Shown in pieces: positions 40,844 through 48,158 of a DNA stretch of 64,000 bases. The translations under genes were made by a program, and so were the position numbers. The stretch's first letter is position 1. Each line of letters begins with the position of its first letter. The notes beneath the pieces were generated by a model. It did not search any database and had not been told where the DNA came from. It saw only the letters and a list, made by a program, of their open reading frames with translations. This DNA is from Bacteroidales bacterium (lineage in GTDB: Bacteria > Bacteroidota > Bacteroidia > Bacteroidales > UBA932): the NCBI GenBank assembly GCA_024401695.1, contig JAKSKN010000002.1, positions 124,001-188,000 of the forward strand, written 5' to 3'.

Positions 40844-43237
40844 TTAAAATTTGTCCAGAAACTCTTTTCTGATGCCTTCCCCCCAGCTTTTCTCCATCCA
40901 CATTGCGTGTCCGCAGGTAGGGACGCAATAGTAATGCTTTTCGGATCTGACCTGGTTGTAGCCGGCGAAATTGGTGTGCGGAGGGCAGGTCGGGTCCTGG
41001 AGACCGAATGCCATATATACCGGGCAGCCCACTCTGTCGGTGAAGTTCTTTATGTCGAAATATGACAGGGTGGTCAATGCGTCCTCCCTGGATATGCCTT
41101 TCTCGGCCCAGGCCCTGAATGCTTCTCCTACCGGCCAGTCCACAATCTTCCCATAATGAGGATAGTCTGAAAGGAACGGTACTGCCGGTGCGGCTGCGGC
41201 CAGCCGGGAGTCGAGCGCTGCCGCTATCCAGGTGAATGCTCCGCCCTGGCTTTCGCCTCTGGCGACAATGCGTGCAGGGTCTGTCTGCCCGAGCGATGCC
41301 ACGAAGTCTATGGCGCGTACCACGTCGCAGAAGGCCCCGCGATAGTAGTAGGTCTCCTTGCTCTCGATCCCTCTCTGGAACCAGTCGCGCGGCTCGTCGC
41401 GGAAGATGCCCTGGTTGCGGGCGCAGGCAAGGAATTCGATGCATTCCGGCTCTCCTGACGGGTCGTACCAGTAAGGGTCGGCGCCGTAGCCCATATAGTC
41501 GATGTATGCTTTGTATCTGCCTTCCTTTGCCGGCATGCAGAGTATTCCGCCGATCGTCTCGCCGCCCAGCGACTTCATTGTCACGCGGTAGGTCTTCCTG
41601 ATGTCGTTGGAATGCTCAGGTATATATTCCATCTGGTAATCTGGTTCGACGGCTGCTAGTTCGGCGAGTGTCCGGCTCCAGAATTCGTCGAAGTCGGGCT
41701 GCTTGTCCTGCGGACTCTCTATGAGCTCGGGCTGGATGCCTATGAAGAAGGAAGCGCCTGCAGGGAAGGTGTGCATACCGTCCGGGTGAGGCTTGCTGAT
41801 GGAGAATTCTGCCTTGTAGAAGCCGGGGTCGACATCCTTGAGGTTGAAGGAGATGTTCTCGGTGCCCGTGAAATCGAATCCGTGATCGAATCTGTGCGCG
41901 GTGACGGTTTCGCCTGTGGCTATGCCGATGTCATTGATGAGGCTCATCTCGACCGTGCCCTCGGCGTGGTCGGGACAGGAGAGAGTTACGTTCAGCTCGT
42001 ATGGCTTTTCGCCATCGAAGAGCCAGTTGTCCGGCGACGTGATTATGCTGATGCATTTGTTGAGCTTGTCGGTGTACCTGCTGATGACACCGATGGTGCT
42101 GCTGTCTGAAAGATATACGCCGTTGAGACCCTGTGCTTCCTGGAACGGGTCGCCGCAGAGGTCGTCGCCTTCCTGCCAGAACTGGTGGCCGGGAGTCTGC
42201 ACGGCAAAGCCGCTCCAGGCCCAGAAGTTGCATCCTGCGAGTCTGCCCCCGGCCTTTGCGGATTCCAGCACGTTGTCGAAAATGAAGGCGAAATATTTGT
42301 CCCGCGCCGTGACGGGTGCGTCGTTGACGTATTCGAACCCGTCGCGCGGATAACCGAATTCTTCAATGACCACAGGCTTGTTCAGGTAGTATGCTTTTTC
42401 GAGGTGGCTGCTGATGTACCGGCCGGTGCTTGAAATGGCATCGTCGATGCCTTCCACCACATTGCCTTCGCGTACCCAGCTCCAGTTGTATGGCCAGATG
42501 TGTATCGTAAGGTAGTCGATCTCCGGGCAATCGTGGGCGCGCACGAAGAGGTCGATGTCGCCCTCGCAGCCCATCGATCCTTCGTTGCCGGTGCTGACCA
42601 TATGGTTCCTGTCGATGGACTTGATGAGCTTTGCGGTGCCCTGTATGTAGTCTATGTATTCTTTCTGGGCGTCCGGGTCGCTGGTGAACGGGCGAGGTTC
42701 GTTGCAGATCTGCCAGCTGAATACCGCCGGCTCATCCTTGTAACGGGAGACCACGCGCTTCACGTGTTCCTGGTACAGTTCCACTGCTTTTGGGGTGGAT
42801 GCGAACTTCCACATAGCGGACATATATGCGCCATATCCGTCTGTGGCCGGGTGAGGCTGTTTGCCCGCACCGGCCCTTTCGAGCCAACTGATGTAGCAGT
42901 CGTCCGTCCATTCCCAGGCATTGTTCAGATAAAGGACGGCGCTCATCCCGCGCCCGCGCATCTCCTTGAAGACTATGTCGAGACCTTCGAAATTCTCGTC
43001 GGTGGCAAGTATCCTGAGGTTGGTCATCCCCAATCCCTTCAGGGTGTCCAGTTCGGCGGCGAGCCTTTCCGGGTCTTCCAGCGCGAGCCTTGAGGCGTAC
43101 CATACGTTCGTGCCGATATAATACTGCGGCTGGCCCTTGTAGACGATGCGGCAGTCTTCGACGTGGTAGAATTCCTGATTTGTGCACGCTGCTGCAATGA
43201 GAAGCAGCGCCGCGGCGAACAATTTAAGAGTCTTCAT
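40844..43237 (-). CDS. Bifunctional GH5 mannanase - CE7 acetyl esterase lipoprotein
   Basis: A 797-residue exported lipoprotein (MKTLKLFAAALLLIAAAC, cysteine 18) with two enzymes in one chain. Residues about 35-395 are a GH5 subfamily 7-like mannanase: acid/base Glu180 in FSWQICNEPRPF and nucleophile Glu293 in VVIEEFGYPR. A beta domain at about 400-500 follows. Residues about 505-797 are a CE7 acetyl-xylan-esterase-like domain, with PDFDEFW, the nucleophile Ser663 in ARGESQGGAF, Asp748 in GLQDPTCPP and His777 in TCGHAMW. It should cut and deacetylate O-acetylated mannan at the cell surface. It lies six bases after the 2-epimerase gene. Both active sites look complete; the exact GH5 subfamily is by motif only. 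Confidence 0.9.
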   Translation of the reverse strand: MKTLKLFAAALLLIAAACTNQEFYHVEDCRIVYKGQPQYYIGTNVWYASRLALEDPERLAAELDTLKGLGMTNLRILATDENFEGLDIVFKEMRGRGMSAVLYLNNAWEWTDDCYISWLERAGAGKQPHPATDGYGAYMSAMWKFASTPKAVELYQEHVKRVVSRYKDEPAVFSWQICNEPRPFTSDPDAQKEYIDYIQGTAKLIKSIDRNHMVSTGNEGSMGCEGDIDLFVRAHDCPEIDYLTIHIWPYNWSWVREGNVVEGIDDAISSTGRYISSHLEKAYYLNKPVVIEEFGYPRDGFEYVNDAPVTARDKYFAFIFDNVLESAKAGGRLAGCNFWAWSGFAVQTPGHQFWQEGDDLCGDPFQEAQGLNGVYLSDSSTIGVISRYTDKLNKCISIITSPDNWLFDGEKPYELNVTLSCPDHAEGTVEMSLINDIGIATGETVTAHRFDHGFDFTGTENISFNLKDVDPGFYKAEFSISKPHPDGMHTFPAGASFFIGIQPELIESPQDKQPDFDEFWSRTLAELAAVEPDYQMEYIPEHSNDIRKTYRVTMKSLGGETIGGILCMPAKEGRYKAYIDYMGYGADPYWYDPSGEPECIEFLACARNQGIFRDEPRDWFQRGIESKETYYYRGAFCDVVRAIDFVASLGQTDPARIVARGESQGGAFTWIAAALDSRLAAAAPAVPFLSDYPHYGKIVDWPVGEAFRAWAEKGISREDALTTLSYFDIKNFTDRVGCPVYMAFGLQDPTCPPHTNFAGYNQVRSEKHYYCVPTCGHAMWMEKSWGEGIRKEFLDKF

Positions 43238-43243
43238 ATGTGA

Positions 43244-44422
43244 TTATCCTATCAATTCAATCAATTCCAGGCACATCCGTCCATTGTGGTACGGGCATTT
43301 CCAGAAGCCGGCGCGGTCGTCGGCGGTATTCACGCTGCCATCGGCAAGCAGGCCCCAGTACCATTCGCCGTCCGGGGCGATGATGTGCTTCTTGATGAAG
43401 TCCCATTCGGATTCGGCGGCGTCCAGCCACTTCCTGTCGCCGGTCAGCTGCCATTGATAGAAGCAGCCGACAACGGTTTCCGCCTGTACCCACCAGTCGC
43501 GGTTGAGATGCTTCTCACCTGCGGTGATATTCCATTCGTAAATCATACCGCCCTCCGGTGTGAATCCTTCCATCCCGGCTTCTGCAATACGGGAGCAGAC
43601 GGGACGTACCCGTTGCTTGAGGGCATCGTCACCCAGGACGCAGACCGCCTCCCAGAGCAGCCAGGAACATTCAATGTCATGCCCGAAACTCTGGATGTGG
43701 CCGTTGAGCTGCCATTTCTCATCAAAGAAAAGCTGTAGATGTCCGTCGGGGCCGGCTATCCTGTTGGCGAACAGGACGATCAGATTGCGGAGTTTCTCCT
43801 CGAGCCCGCTGTCTTTCCATACTCTGAAAAGGCAGGTGTATGCTTCCAGTATGTGGAGATGGGTGTTCATCGTCTTTGCATCGTTCTGGTCCTTGTCGGA
43901 CAGACGCATGTCTTCAATCGGCCGCCAGTCTCTTGTGCTCGCCTCGAGATATCCGTTGAAATCGTTGTCGAAACTATGGTCTTCTATACAGTGGTATAGT
44001 GCGACAGCGGTGTCCAGGGATTCCTTGTCCCGTGTTGCACGGCTGTATTCGGCAAGGCCGTATATGGCGAATGCTATTGCGTAGAACTGCTTTTTCGTAT
44101 CGAGTGCGCAGCCGTTGGGGTCGAGGCTCCAGAACGCCCCTCCGAATTCCTTGTCAATAAAGTGCTCCAGTATGTAATTCTTGGCCCTGGTGGCTGTGGA
44201 AAGGTATTTTTCGTTGTGAAAAATTCTATAGGATGCAGAAAATGTCCATAGAATTCTTGCATTGAGGATAAGCCCTTTCGGAGCGTCGGAAATCAATGTG
44301 TTGTTACCGTCGCGCCTGCCAAAAAAGCCGCCACGAGGGTCTGACATAAGGTTTTCCCAGAAGGGAAGGATGTTGTCGGTCAGTTCCCGGCTTACTTCTG
44401 ATTTAAATTGTTCTGATGTCAT
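43244..44422 (-). CDS. AGE-family 2-epimerase (mannobiose/cellobiose 2-epimerase)
   Basis: Cytosolic N-acylglucosamine 2-epimerase superfamily enzyme of about 392 residues. Key blocks of cellobiose 2-epimerases are present: LNARILWTFSASYR, YGLAEYSRAT, KTMNTHLHILEAYT, GHDIECSWLLWEA and NRDWWVQAETVVGCF, with the histidines in NTHLH and FGHDIE as likely catalytic bases. In mannan loci this enzyme converts mannobiose to mannosyl-glucose, the substrate of the GH130 phosphorylase encoded at 21896-23053. The start at 44422 (MTSEQFKSEV) is preferred; a longer in-frame start would add a hydrophobic stretch unlikely for a cytosolic enzyme and would lie upstream of the promoter box. Confidence 0.92.
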   Translation of the reverse strand: MTSEQFKSEVSRELTDNILPFWENLMSDPRGGFFGRRDGNNTLISDAPKGLILNARILWTFSASYRIFHNEKYLSTATRAKNYILEHFIDKEFGGAFWSLDPNGCALDTKKQFYAIAFAIYGLAEYSRATRDKESLDTAVALYHCIEDHSFDNDFNGYLEASTRDWRPIEDMRLSDKDQNDAKTMNTHLHILEAYTCLFRVWKDSGLEEKLRNLIVLFANRIAGPDGHLQLFFDEKWQLNGHIQSFGHDIECSWLLWEAVCVLGDDALKQRVRPVCSRIAEAGMEGFTPEGGMIYEWNITAGEKHLNRDWWVQAETVVGCFYQWQLTGDRKWLDAAESEWDFIKKHIIAPDGEWYWGLLADGSVNTADDRAGFWKCPYHNGRMCLELIELIG

Positions 44423-44433
44423 AATTTGTTGGA

Positions 44434-44441
44434 CAAAGATA
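44434..44441 (-). promoter_or_regulatory. -7 box of the 2-epimerase operon
   Basis: TATCTTTG on the minus strand, exact TAnnTTTG. Only 11 bases separate it from the start codon, so the leader would be about six bases. It faces away from the box of the Rid-family gene. Confidence 0.6.
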
Positions 44442-44452
44442 ATAATTAGTAT

Positions 44453-44460
44453 TATATTTG
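44453..44460 (+). promoter_or_regulatory. -7 box of the Rid-family gene, probably leaderless
   Basis: TATATTTG, exact TAnnTTTG, ending four bases before the ATG at 44465. Transcription would begin at or inside the first codon, so either the message is leaderless or the next ATG (44474) is used. Confidence 0.55.
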
Positions 44461-44464
44461 CAAT

Positions 44465-45448
44465 ATGAAAGAGATGCACCGCATAATTAAATGCAAGACC
44501 ATTGAAGAATTGATTGAAGTTACAGGGACTGTCCCGGGCGAGGTCGTTTTCAAGAAATATTTCCTTTCCTCGGCCGTTCAGGCGAAGTCGCTTCCGTCAG
44601 AGGAAGGTGCTGTCTCGGCTATCGTCCAAGCTCCGCTGGATGGGAATTCCATTGCTGCCTGGATATGGTCTGTCGAGGATTTCGACAGTATCCTGCGCAA
44701 GCCTGGAATGACCATTGTCCGCGACAGATGCGGTTGCGAGCACATCTGGTCCGCCGGGATGACCTCCTTTGCATCCGGCTCGGAAGCCCAGACGACAGAA
44801 ATCCTCGAATCATACGAAAACGGACTCGAAAGTCTTGGAATGAACCTTCCTGACCATTGCATCCGCACGTGGATTTATGTGCACGACATTGACAACAATT
44901 ATGCGGGTATGGTAAAGGGAAGGAGGGAGAATTTCGAAAAGATCGGGCTTACCCCAAGGACACATTACATCTCCAGCACCGGCATCTGCGGCAGCCCCGC
45001 AAACGGTGCGCTGGTGCAGATGGATGCATATGCAGTGAAAGGCGATGTCTCCCAGCGCTATCTTCATGCGCCGACACACCTGAATCCGACATACGAATAT
45101 GGCGTTACGTTCGAGCGCGGGACGCGTCTGGACTGCGGTGACAGCCGCCGAGTATTCATCTCTGGTACGGCCTCCATAAATAACAGGGGAGAGGTTGTCC
45201 ACGTGGGGGACGTCACTGCCCAGGCTGAACGGATGGTCGAGAATGTCGGAGTCCTTCTGGCAGAAGGTGGCGCATCATTTGCCGATGTCAGGGAAGTGTC
45301 CGTCTATCTGCGCAATGCCGCCGACTATCCGAAGGTTGCAGGGATGATTGAAGAACTTTGCTCCGATATCCCGTATGTGGTGGTGCTTGCGCCGGTCTGC
45401 CGTCCCGACTGGCTGATCGAGATGGAGTGTATCGCAGAGATTCGATAA
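44465..45448 (+). CDS. Rid (YjgF/YER057c/UK114) superfamily protein with N-terminal extension
   Basis: A 327-residue cytosolic protein. The C-terminal part resembles RidA-type enamine/imine deaminases (VFISGTASINNRGEVVHVGDVTAQAERMVENV in pieces VFISGTASIN and AQAERMVENVGVLLAEGGA, then DVREVSVYLRN). The N-terminal 170 residues, with TWIYVHDIDNNYAGMV, RRENFEKIGLTPRTHYI and SSTGICGSPANGA, recall the chorismatase FkbO/Hyg5 group, which also has two Rid-like folds. I cannot decide between an imine deaminase and a chorismatase-type enzyme. It stands divergent from the mannan epimerase and shares a 42-base intergenic region with it. Confidence 0.68.
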   Translation: MKEMHRIIKCKTIEELIEVTGTVPGEVVFKKYFLSSAVQAKSLPSEEGAVSAIVQAPLDGNSIAAWIWSVEDFDSILRKPGMTIVRDRCGCEHIWSAGMTSFASGSEAQTTEILESYENGLESLGMNLPDHCIRTWIYVHDIDNNYAGMVKGRRENFEKIGLTPRTHYISSTGICGSPANGALVQMDAYAVKGDVSQRYLHAPTHLNPTYEYGVTFERGTRLDCGDSRRVFISGTASINNRGEVVHVGDVTAQAERMVENVGVLLAEGGASFADVREVSVYLRNAADYPKVAGMIEELCSDIPYVVVLAPVCRPDWLIEMECIAEIR

Positions 45449-45456
45449 AAATTCGG

Positions 45457-45464
45457 TATATTTG
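45457..45464 (+). promoter_or_regulatory. -7 box of the small membrane protein gene
   Basis: TATATTTG, exact TAnnTTTG match, about 13 bases of leader before the ATG at 45483. Confidence 0.55.
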
Positions 45465-45482
45465 CAGCCTGTTTATTGAATT

Positions 45483-45884
45483 ATGAGCACAAAGCGCAGA
45501 AATATTGCGATAGTATACTCAATTCTGCTTGCCGTTGGGGTTTTTCTGGTTTCATTCAAAACCGGAAGGCCGATTGCCGCGTCAATGCTGATTGTGGGCG
45601 CCGTGCTGCTTGATATGATGATCACCCGTGTCTTCCTCAGCAGGAAATCACTTATCTCCTTTGCCCTTTGCGTCATCCCCGCAATCTTCGTGTGGATGTT
45701 CTTCTGCAATATGAAGTACCTGTGGCTGATTCTTTCGATCGTCTGTTCCGTCGGCTTGTGCTACATATACAGCGGCCGGCTTCCGGACACGCGGCCTACG
45801 ACGGATACCTGGATCGGATCGTTGATCCTGACGGTCATCCTCTGCATTACGCCGTTCATCATCTCAGCCCTCTTGAACCTTTGA
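45483..45884 (+). CDS. Small membrane protein of unknown function
   Basis: A 133-residue, strongly hydrophobic protein with about five predicted membrane helices and a basic N-terminus (MSTKRRN), so the N-terminus is probably cytosolic. No family was recognised. It has its own promoter box and its 3' end overlaps the convergent gene at 45859 by 26 bases. Confidence 0.65.
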   Translation: MSTKRRNIAIVYSILLAVGVFLVSFKTGRPIAASMLIVGAVLLDMMITRVFLSRKSLISFALCVIPAIFVWMFFCNMKYLWLILSIVCSVGLCYIYSGRLPDTRPTTDTWIGSLILTVILCITPFIISALLNL

Positions 45885-46305
45885 ATTTGGCGAAGATCCT
45901 GCTCGCGCTGTAATCAGGCCATTGTATGAGGATGTTGACGGTCTGCTTTTTATAGTCTTCGATAATCTGGAGTATCACGTTGCCGTCATTCTCCAGAAGC
46001 GTGGCATTTGTGCTGGTGAGGCTGGAGTTTTCGAAATTCTCGATTTTGAGGGCGCTGTCCTTGTATCGTATGGTTCTGTCCTTGAAGGATATGGTCTTGG
46101 TCTTCGAGTTGAAGGTGATCTTTCCGCTGATCTGGCCCGTGGTGTAGCCGACCACGACGTCGCCGGCCATTTTTGCAGCTCCGCCGAGAGACTCGGATTT
46201 TTCAATGGTATATTCGGTCAGCTGGGAACCGCTGAATACGCTTTGGGCGTTGAGGGAAACTGCAGCGAGGAGGGATGCCGCGAGAAGGACAATCAATTTC
46301 TTCAT
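45859..46305 (-). CDS. Exported protein of unknown function
   Basis: A 148-residue protein with a signal peptide (MKKLIVLLAASLLAAVSLNAQ). The mature part looks beta-rich, with short strands such as GQISGKITFNSKTKTISFKD and ILIQWPDYSASRIFAKFKG. No family recognised. The start at 46305 begins a clean signal peptide; an ATG four codons upstream (46317) is possible. A -7 box lies upstream and the gene is convergent with the small membrane protein gene. Confidence 0.62.
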   Translation of the reverse strand: MKKLIVLLAASLLAAVSLNAQSVFSGSQLTEYTIEKSESLGGAAKMAGDVVVGYTTGQISGKITFNSKTKTISFKDRTIRYKDSALKIENFENSSLTSTNATLLENDGNVILQIIEDYKKQTVNILIQWPDYSASRIFAKFKGSRGLR

Positions 46306-46325
46306 GGATAGTGTCATTTGGTCCC

Positions 46326-46333
46326 CAAATTTA
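46326..46333 (-). promoter_or_regulatory. -7 box of the exported unknown protein
   Basis: TAAATTTG on the minus strand, exact TAnnTTTG match, about 14 bases of leader before ATG 46305. It lies directly after the ribosomal operon terminator. Confidence 0.5.
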
Positions 46334-46342
46334 CAAAAAAAT

Positions 46343-46366
46343 CAGGTCCACGGAACCGCGGACCTG
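46343..46366 (-). terminator. Terminator of the rpsF-rpsR-rplI operon
   Basis: Stem CAGGTCC/GGACCTG with a ten-base loop; on the minus strand it is followed by ATTTTTTTG. It lies 30 bases after the rplI stop. Confidence 0.82.
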
Positions 46367-46395
46367 AAAATATTCATTGATAATTGATAAAGCAA

Positions 46396-46839
46396 TTATT
46401 CTGCTGCTGCGACGTTGACCTTGACATTGGCGAAAACGCCCTTGTAGCACTTTACCTTTGCCTCGAACTCGCCGAGTTCCTTGATTTCAGGAACGGTGAC
46501 GTTCTTCTTGTCAACCTCAATGCCTGCGGCTGCGAGAGCCTCGGCAACCTGAGCTGCGGTAACGGCGCCATAGAGCTTGCCGGCCTCGCCGACCTTGGCA
46601 GCGATCTTGACCTCAACAGCCTCGATCTTTGCTGCAGCAGCCTGAGCGTCTGCAACGAGCTTGGCCTCTTTGTGTGCTCTCTGACGGAGAGTCTCCTCGT
46701 GCTGCTTGAGAGCAGATGGGGTAGCTACGGTAGCGAAACCCTGAGGAACGAGATAATTGCGAGCGTAACCGGTCTTTACTTCTACCACATCACCGGCCTC
46801 GCCGAGATAGGCAACTTCTTTCTTGAGAATGATCTTCAT
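46396..46839 (-). CDS. rplI: 50S ribosomal protein L9
   Basis: Large-subunit protein L9, 147 residues. The N-terminal RNA-binding domain is diagnostic (MKIILKKEVAYLGEAGDVVEVKTGYARNYLVPQG, seen in blocks EAGDVVEVKTGYARNYLVP), followed by a long charged helix and the C-terminal domain with GKLYGAVTAAQVAEAL. It is the last gene of the rpsF-rpsR-rplI operon, ten bases after rpsR, and is followed by a hairpin terminator. Confidence 0.97.
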   Translation of the reverse strand: MKIILKKEVAYLGEAGDVVEVKTGYARNYLVPQGFATVATPSALKQHEETLRQRAHKEAKLVADAQAAAAKIEAVEVKIAAKVGEAGKLYGAVTAAQVAEALAAAGIEVDKKNVTVPEIKELGEFEAKVKCYKGVFANVKVNVAAAE

Positions 46840-46849
46840 AACGCTTCAA

Positions 46850-47122
46850 TTATTTAAGGAGGTCAGTTACATACGGGAGAAGAGCGAGTGAGCGTGCGCG
46901 CTTCACTGCCTGAGCCACTTTGCGCTGGAACTTGAGGGAAGTACCGGTGATGCGGCGAGGGAGGATCTTACCCTGCTCGTTGAGGAACTTCTTGAGGAAT
47001 TCAGCGTCCTTGTAATCTACATACTTGATGCCTGCCTTCTTGAAACGGCAGTATTTCTTCTTGCGAACCTCTACGGTTGGAGGGTTCAGATAACGGATTT
47101 CGTTATTCTCGATGTTTGCCAT
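46850..47122 (-). CDS. rpsR: 30S ribosomal protein S18
   Basis: Small-subunit protein S18, 90 residues, with the typical core [36 protein letters not shown] and [12 protein letters not shown]. It lies two bases after rpsF. S18 forms a heterodimer with S6 on the 30S platform; its first cysteine-type zinc motif is reduced to a single cysteine. Confidence 0.97.
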   Translation of the reverse strand: MANIENNEIRYLNPPTVEVRKKKYCRFKKAGIKYVDYKDAEFLKKFLNEQGKILPRRITGTSLKFQRKVAQAVKRARSLALLPYVTDLLK

Positions 47123-47124
47123 AA

Positions 47125-47517
47125 TTAAGCCTCCTCTTCTGCTTTAGGTTCTACATTGGCCTCTGCTGCAGGCTCTGCAGCCTTGGCGGCCTTCTTGTCG
47201 CGGCGATGCTGTGCGTATGCAACGGCGTTCTTGTCCATAGCCACGGTGAGGAAGCGAAGGATGCGTTCGTCACGGTGATACTGGGTCTCAAGAGTTGCAA
47301 CGAACTGAGGATCAGCCTTGAACTCGATCAGGTAATAGAATCCTGATGTCTTGTGCTGGATTGGGTACGCGAGCTGCTTGAGCCCCCAATCCTCTTCGTA
47401 CACTACCTCACCATTGTTTTCCTTGATGAGGCCAACGTACTTGGCAACCGCTTCCTTCATCTGGGAATCAGACAAAACGGGAGTTGCAATGAAAACGGTT
47501 TCGTACTGTTTGATCAT
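47125..47517 (-). CDS. rpsF: 30S ribosomal protein S6
   Basis: Small-subunit protein S6, 130 residues. The core [40 protein letters not shown] and [12 protein letters not shown] is standard; the tail is an Ala/Glu/Lys-rich extension of about 25 residues. First gene of the operon; a GC-rich hairpin sits in its short leader and could take part in S6:S18 autoregulation. Confidence 0.97.
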   Translation of the reverse strand: MIKQYETVFIATPVLSDSQMKEAVAKYVGLIKENNGEVVYEEDWGLKQLAYPIQHKTSGFYYLIEFKADPQFVATLETQYHRDERILRFLTVAMDKNAVAYAQHRRDKKAAKAAEPAAEANVEPKAEEEA

Positions 47518-47539
47518 AATGTTGTTGATTAATAAATTA

Positions 47540-47568
47540 GGCCCCGATAATTCGGGGCCGCAAATATA
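47540..47568 (-). promoter_or_regulatory. Promoter and leader hairpin of the rpsF operon
   Basis: On the minus strand a -7 box TATATTTG (47561-47568) is followed almost at once by the perfect hairpin GGCCCCGA-attA-TCGGGGCC type sequence at 47540-47559 (eight-base stem, four-base loop). The hairpin would be at the very 5' end of the mRNA, where S6:S18 leaders of other bacteria have a regulatory structure. A match to that motif was not established. Confidence 0.55.
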
Positions 47569-47594
47569 GGAATAACTTGTGAAAAAAACAAATG

Positions 47595-48158
47595 TTATTC
47601 AGCTGTGTAGTGCTCTGGATGAAGGGCTGTCAGGTCGAGTGACTTGTAGAACTGCTGGATGCGGTCGGTGTCGGCTCTCGCATCATCGGAAAGCTCGAAT
47701 GATGGGCCGTGGGCGAAGATTTTCTTCTTGTAGTCGTAGTATCCGGCGTAGACGGGAACTCCGGTGTGCCGCGCAATGGAATGATAGCCGGTCTTCCATT
47801 TGTGCACAGCCTTGCGGGTCCCTTCCGGGCACATACAAAGATAGAAGGTGTCGGATCTCTCCATCTCGTGCATTACGCCCATCAGCACCTTCTGCGGATG
47901 GGACCTGTCGATCGGGAAGCCTCCAAGGGCCCGGAGCAGTAGGCTGAACGGGAAGAAGAAGGCTTCCTTCTTGATCATCACCTTGAATTTCACGCCGACG
48001 CTGCGGGCGTACATATAGCCGATGACGAAGTCCCAGATGCTGGTGTGGGGCGCTGCGAGGAAGATGGCTTTCTTCTCGGGGATGACGCTGTCGCTTTCGT
48101 TGGCGTAACGCCATCCGAACACCTTGAACATCAGAAATCTGGCGAATTTAGGACTCAT
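47595..48158 (-). CDS. Lysophospholipid acyltransferase family protein
   Basis: A 187-residue protein of the PlsC-like acyltransferase superfamily, membrane-associated. The catalytic HX4D motif is HTSIWD and the substrate motif is CPEGTRK; FPIDRSHPQKVL and TGVPVYAGYYDYKKK are also family-typical. It is shorter than PlsC and resembles the 1-acyl-glycerol-3-phosphate acyltransferase-like proteins of unknown acceptor. The start at 48158 (MSPKFARFLM) overlaps the ABC exporter stop by 11 bases, consistent with coupling; together they may act on membrane lipids. A longer in-frame start inside the ABC gene lacks family similarity. Confidence 0.85.
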   Translation of the reverse strand: MSPKFARFLMFKVFGWRYANESDSVIPEKKAIFLAAPHTSIWDFVIGYMYARSVGVKFKVMIKKEAFFFPFSLLLRALGGFPIDRSHPQKVLMGVMHEMERSDTFYLCMCPEGTRKAVHKWKTGYHSIARHTGVPVYAGYYDYKKKIFAHGPSFELSDDARADTDRIQQFYKSLDLTALHPEHYTAE

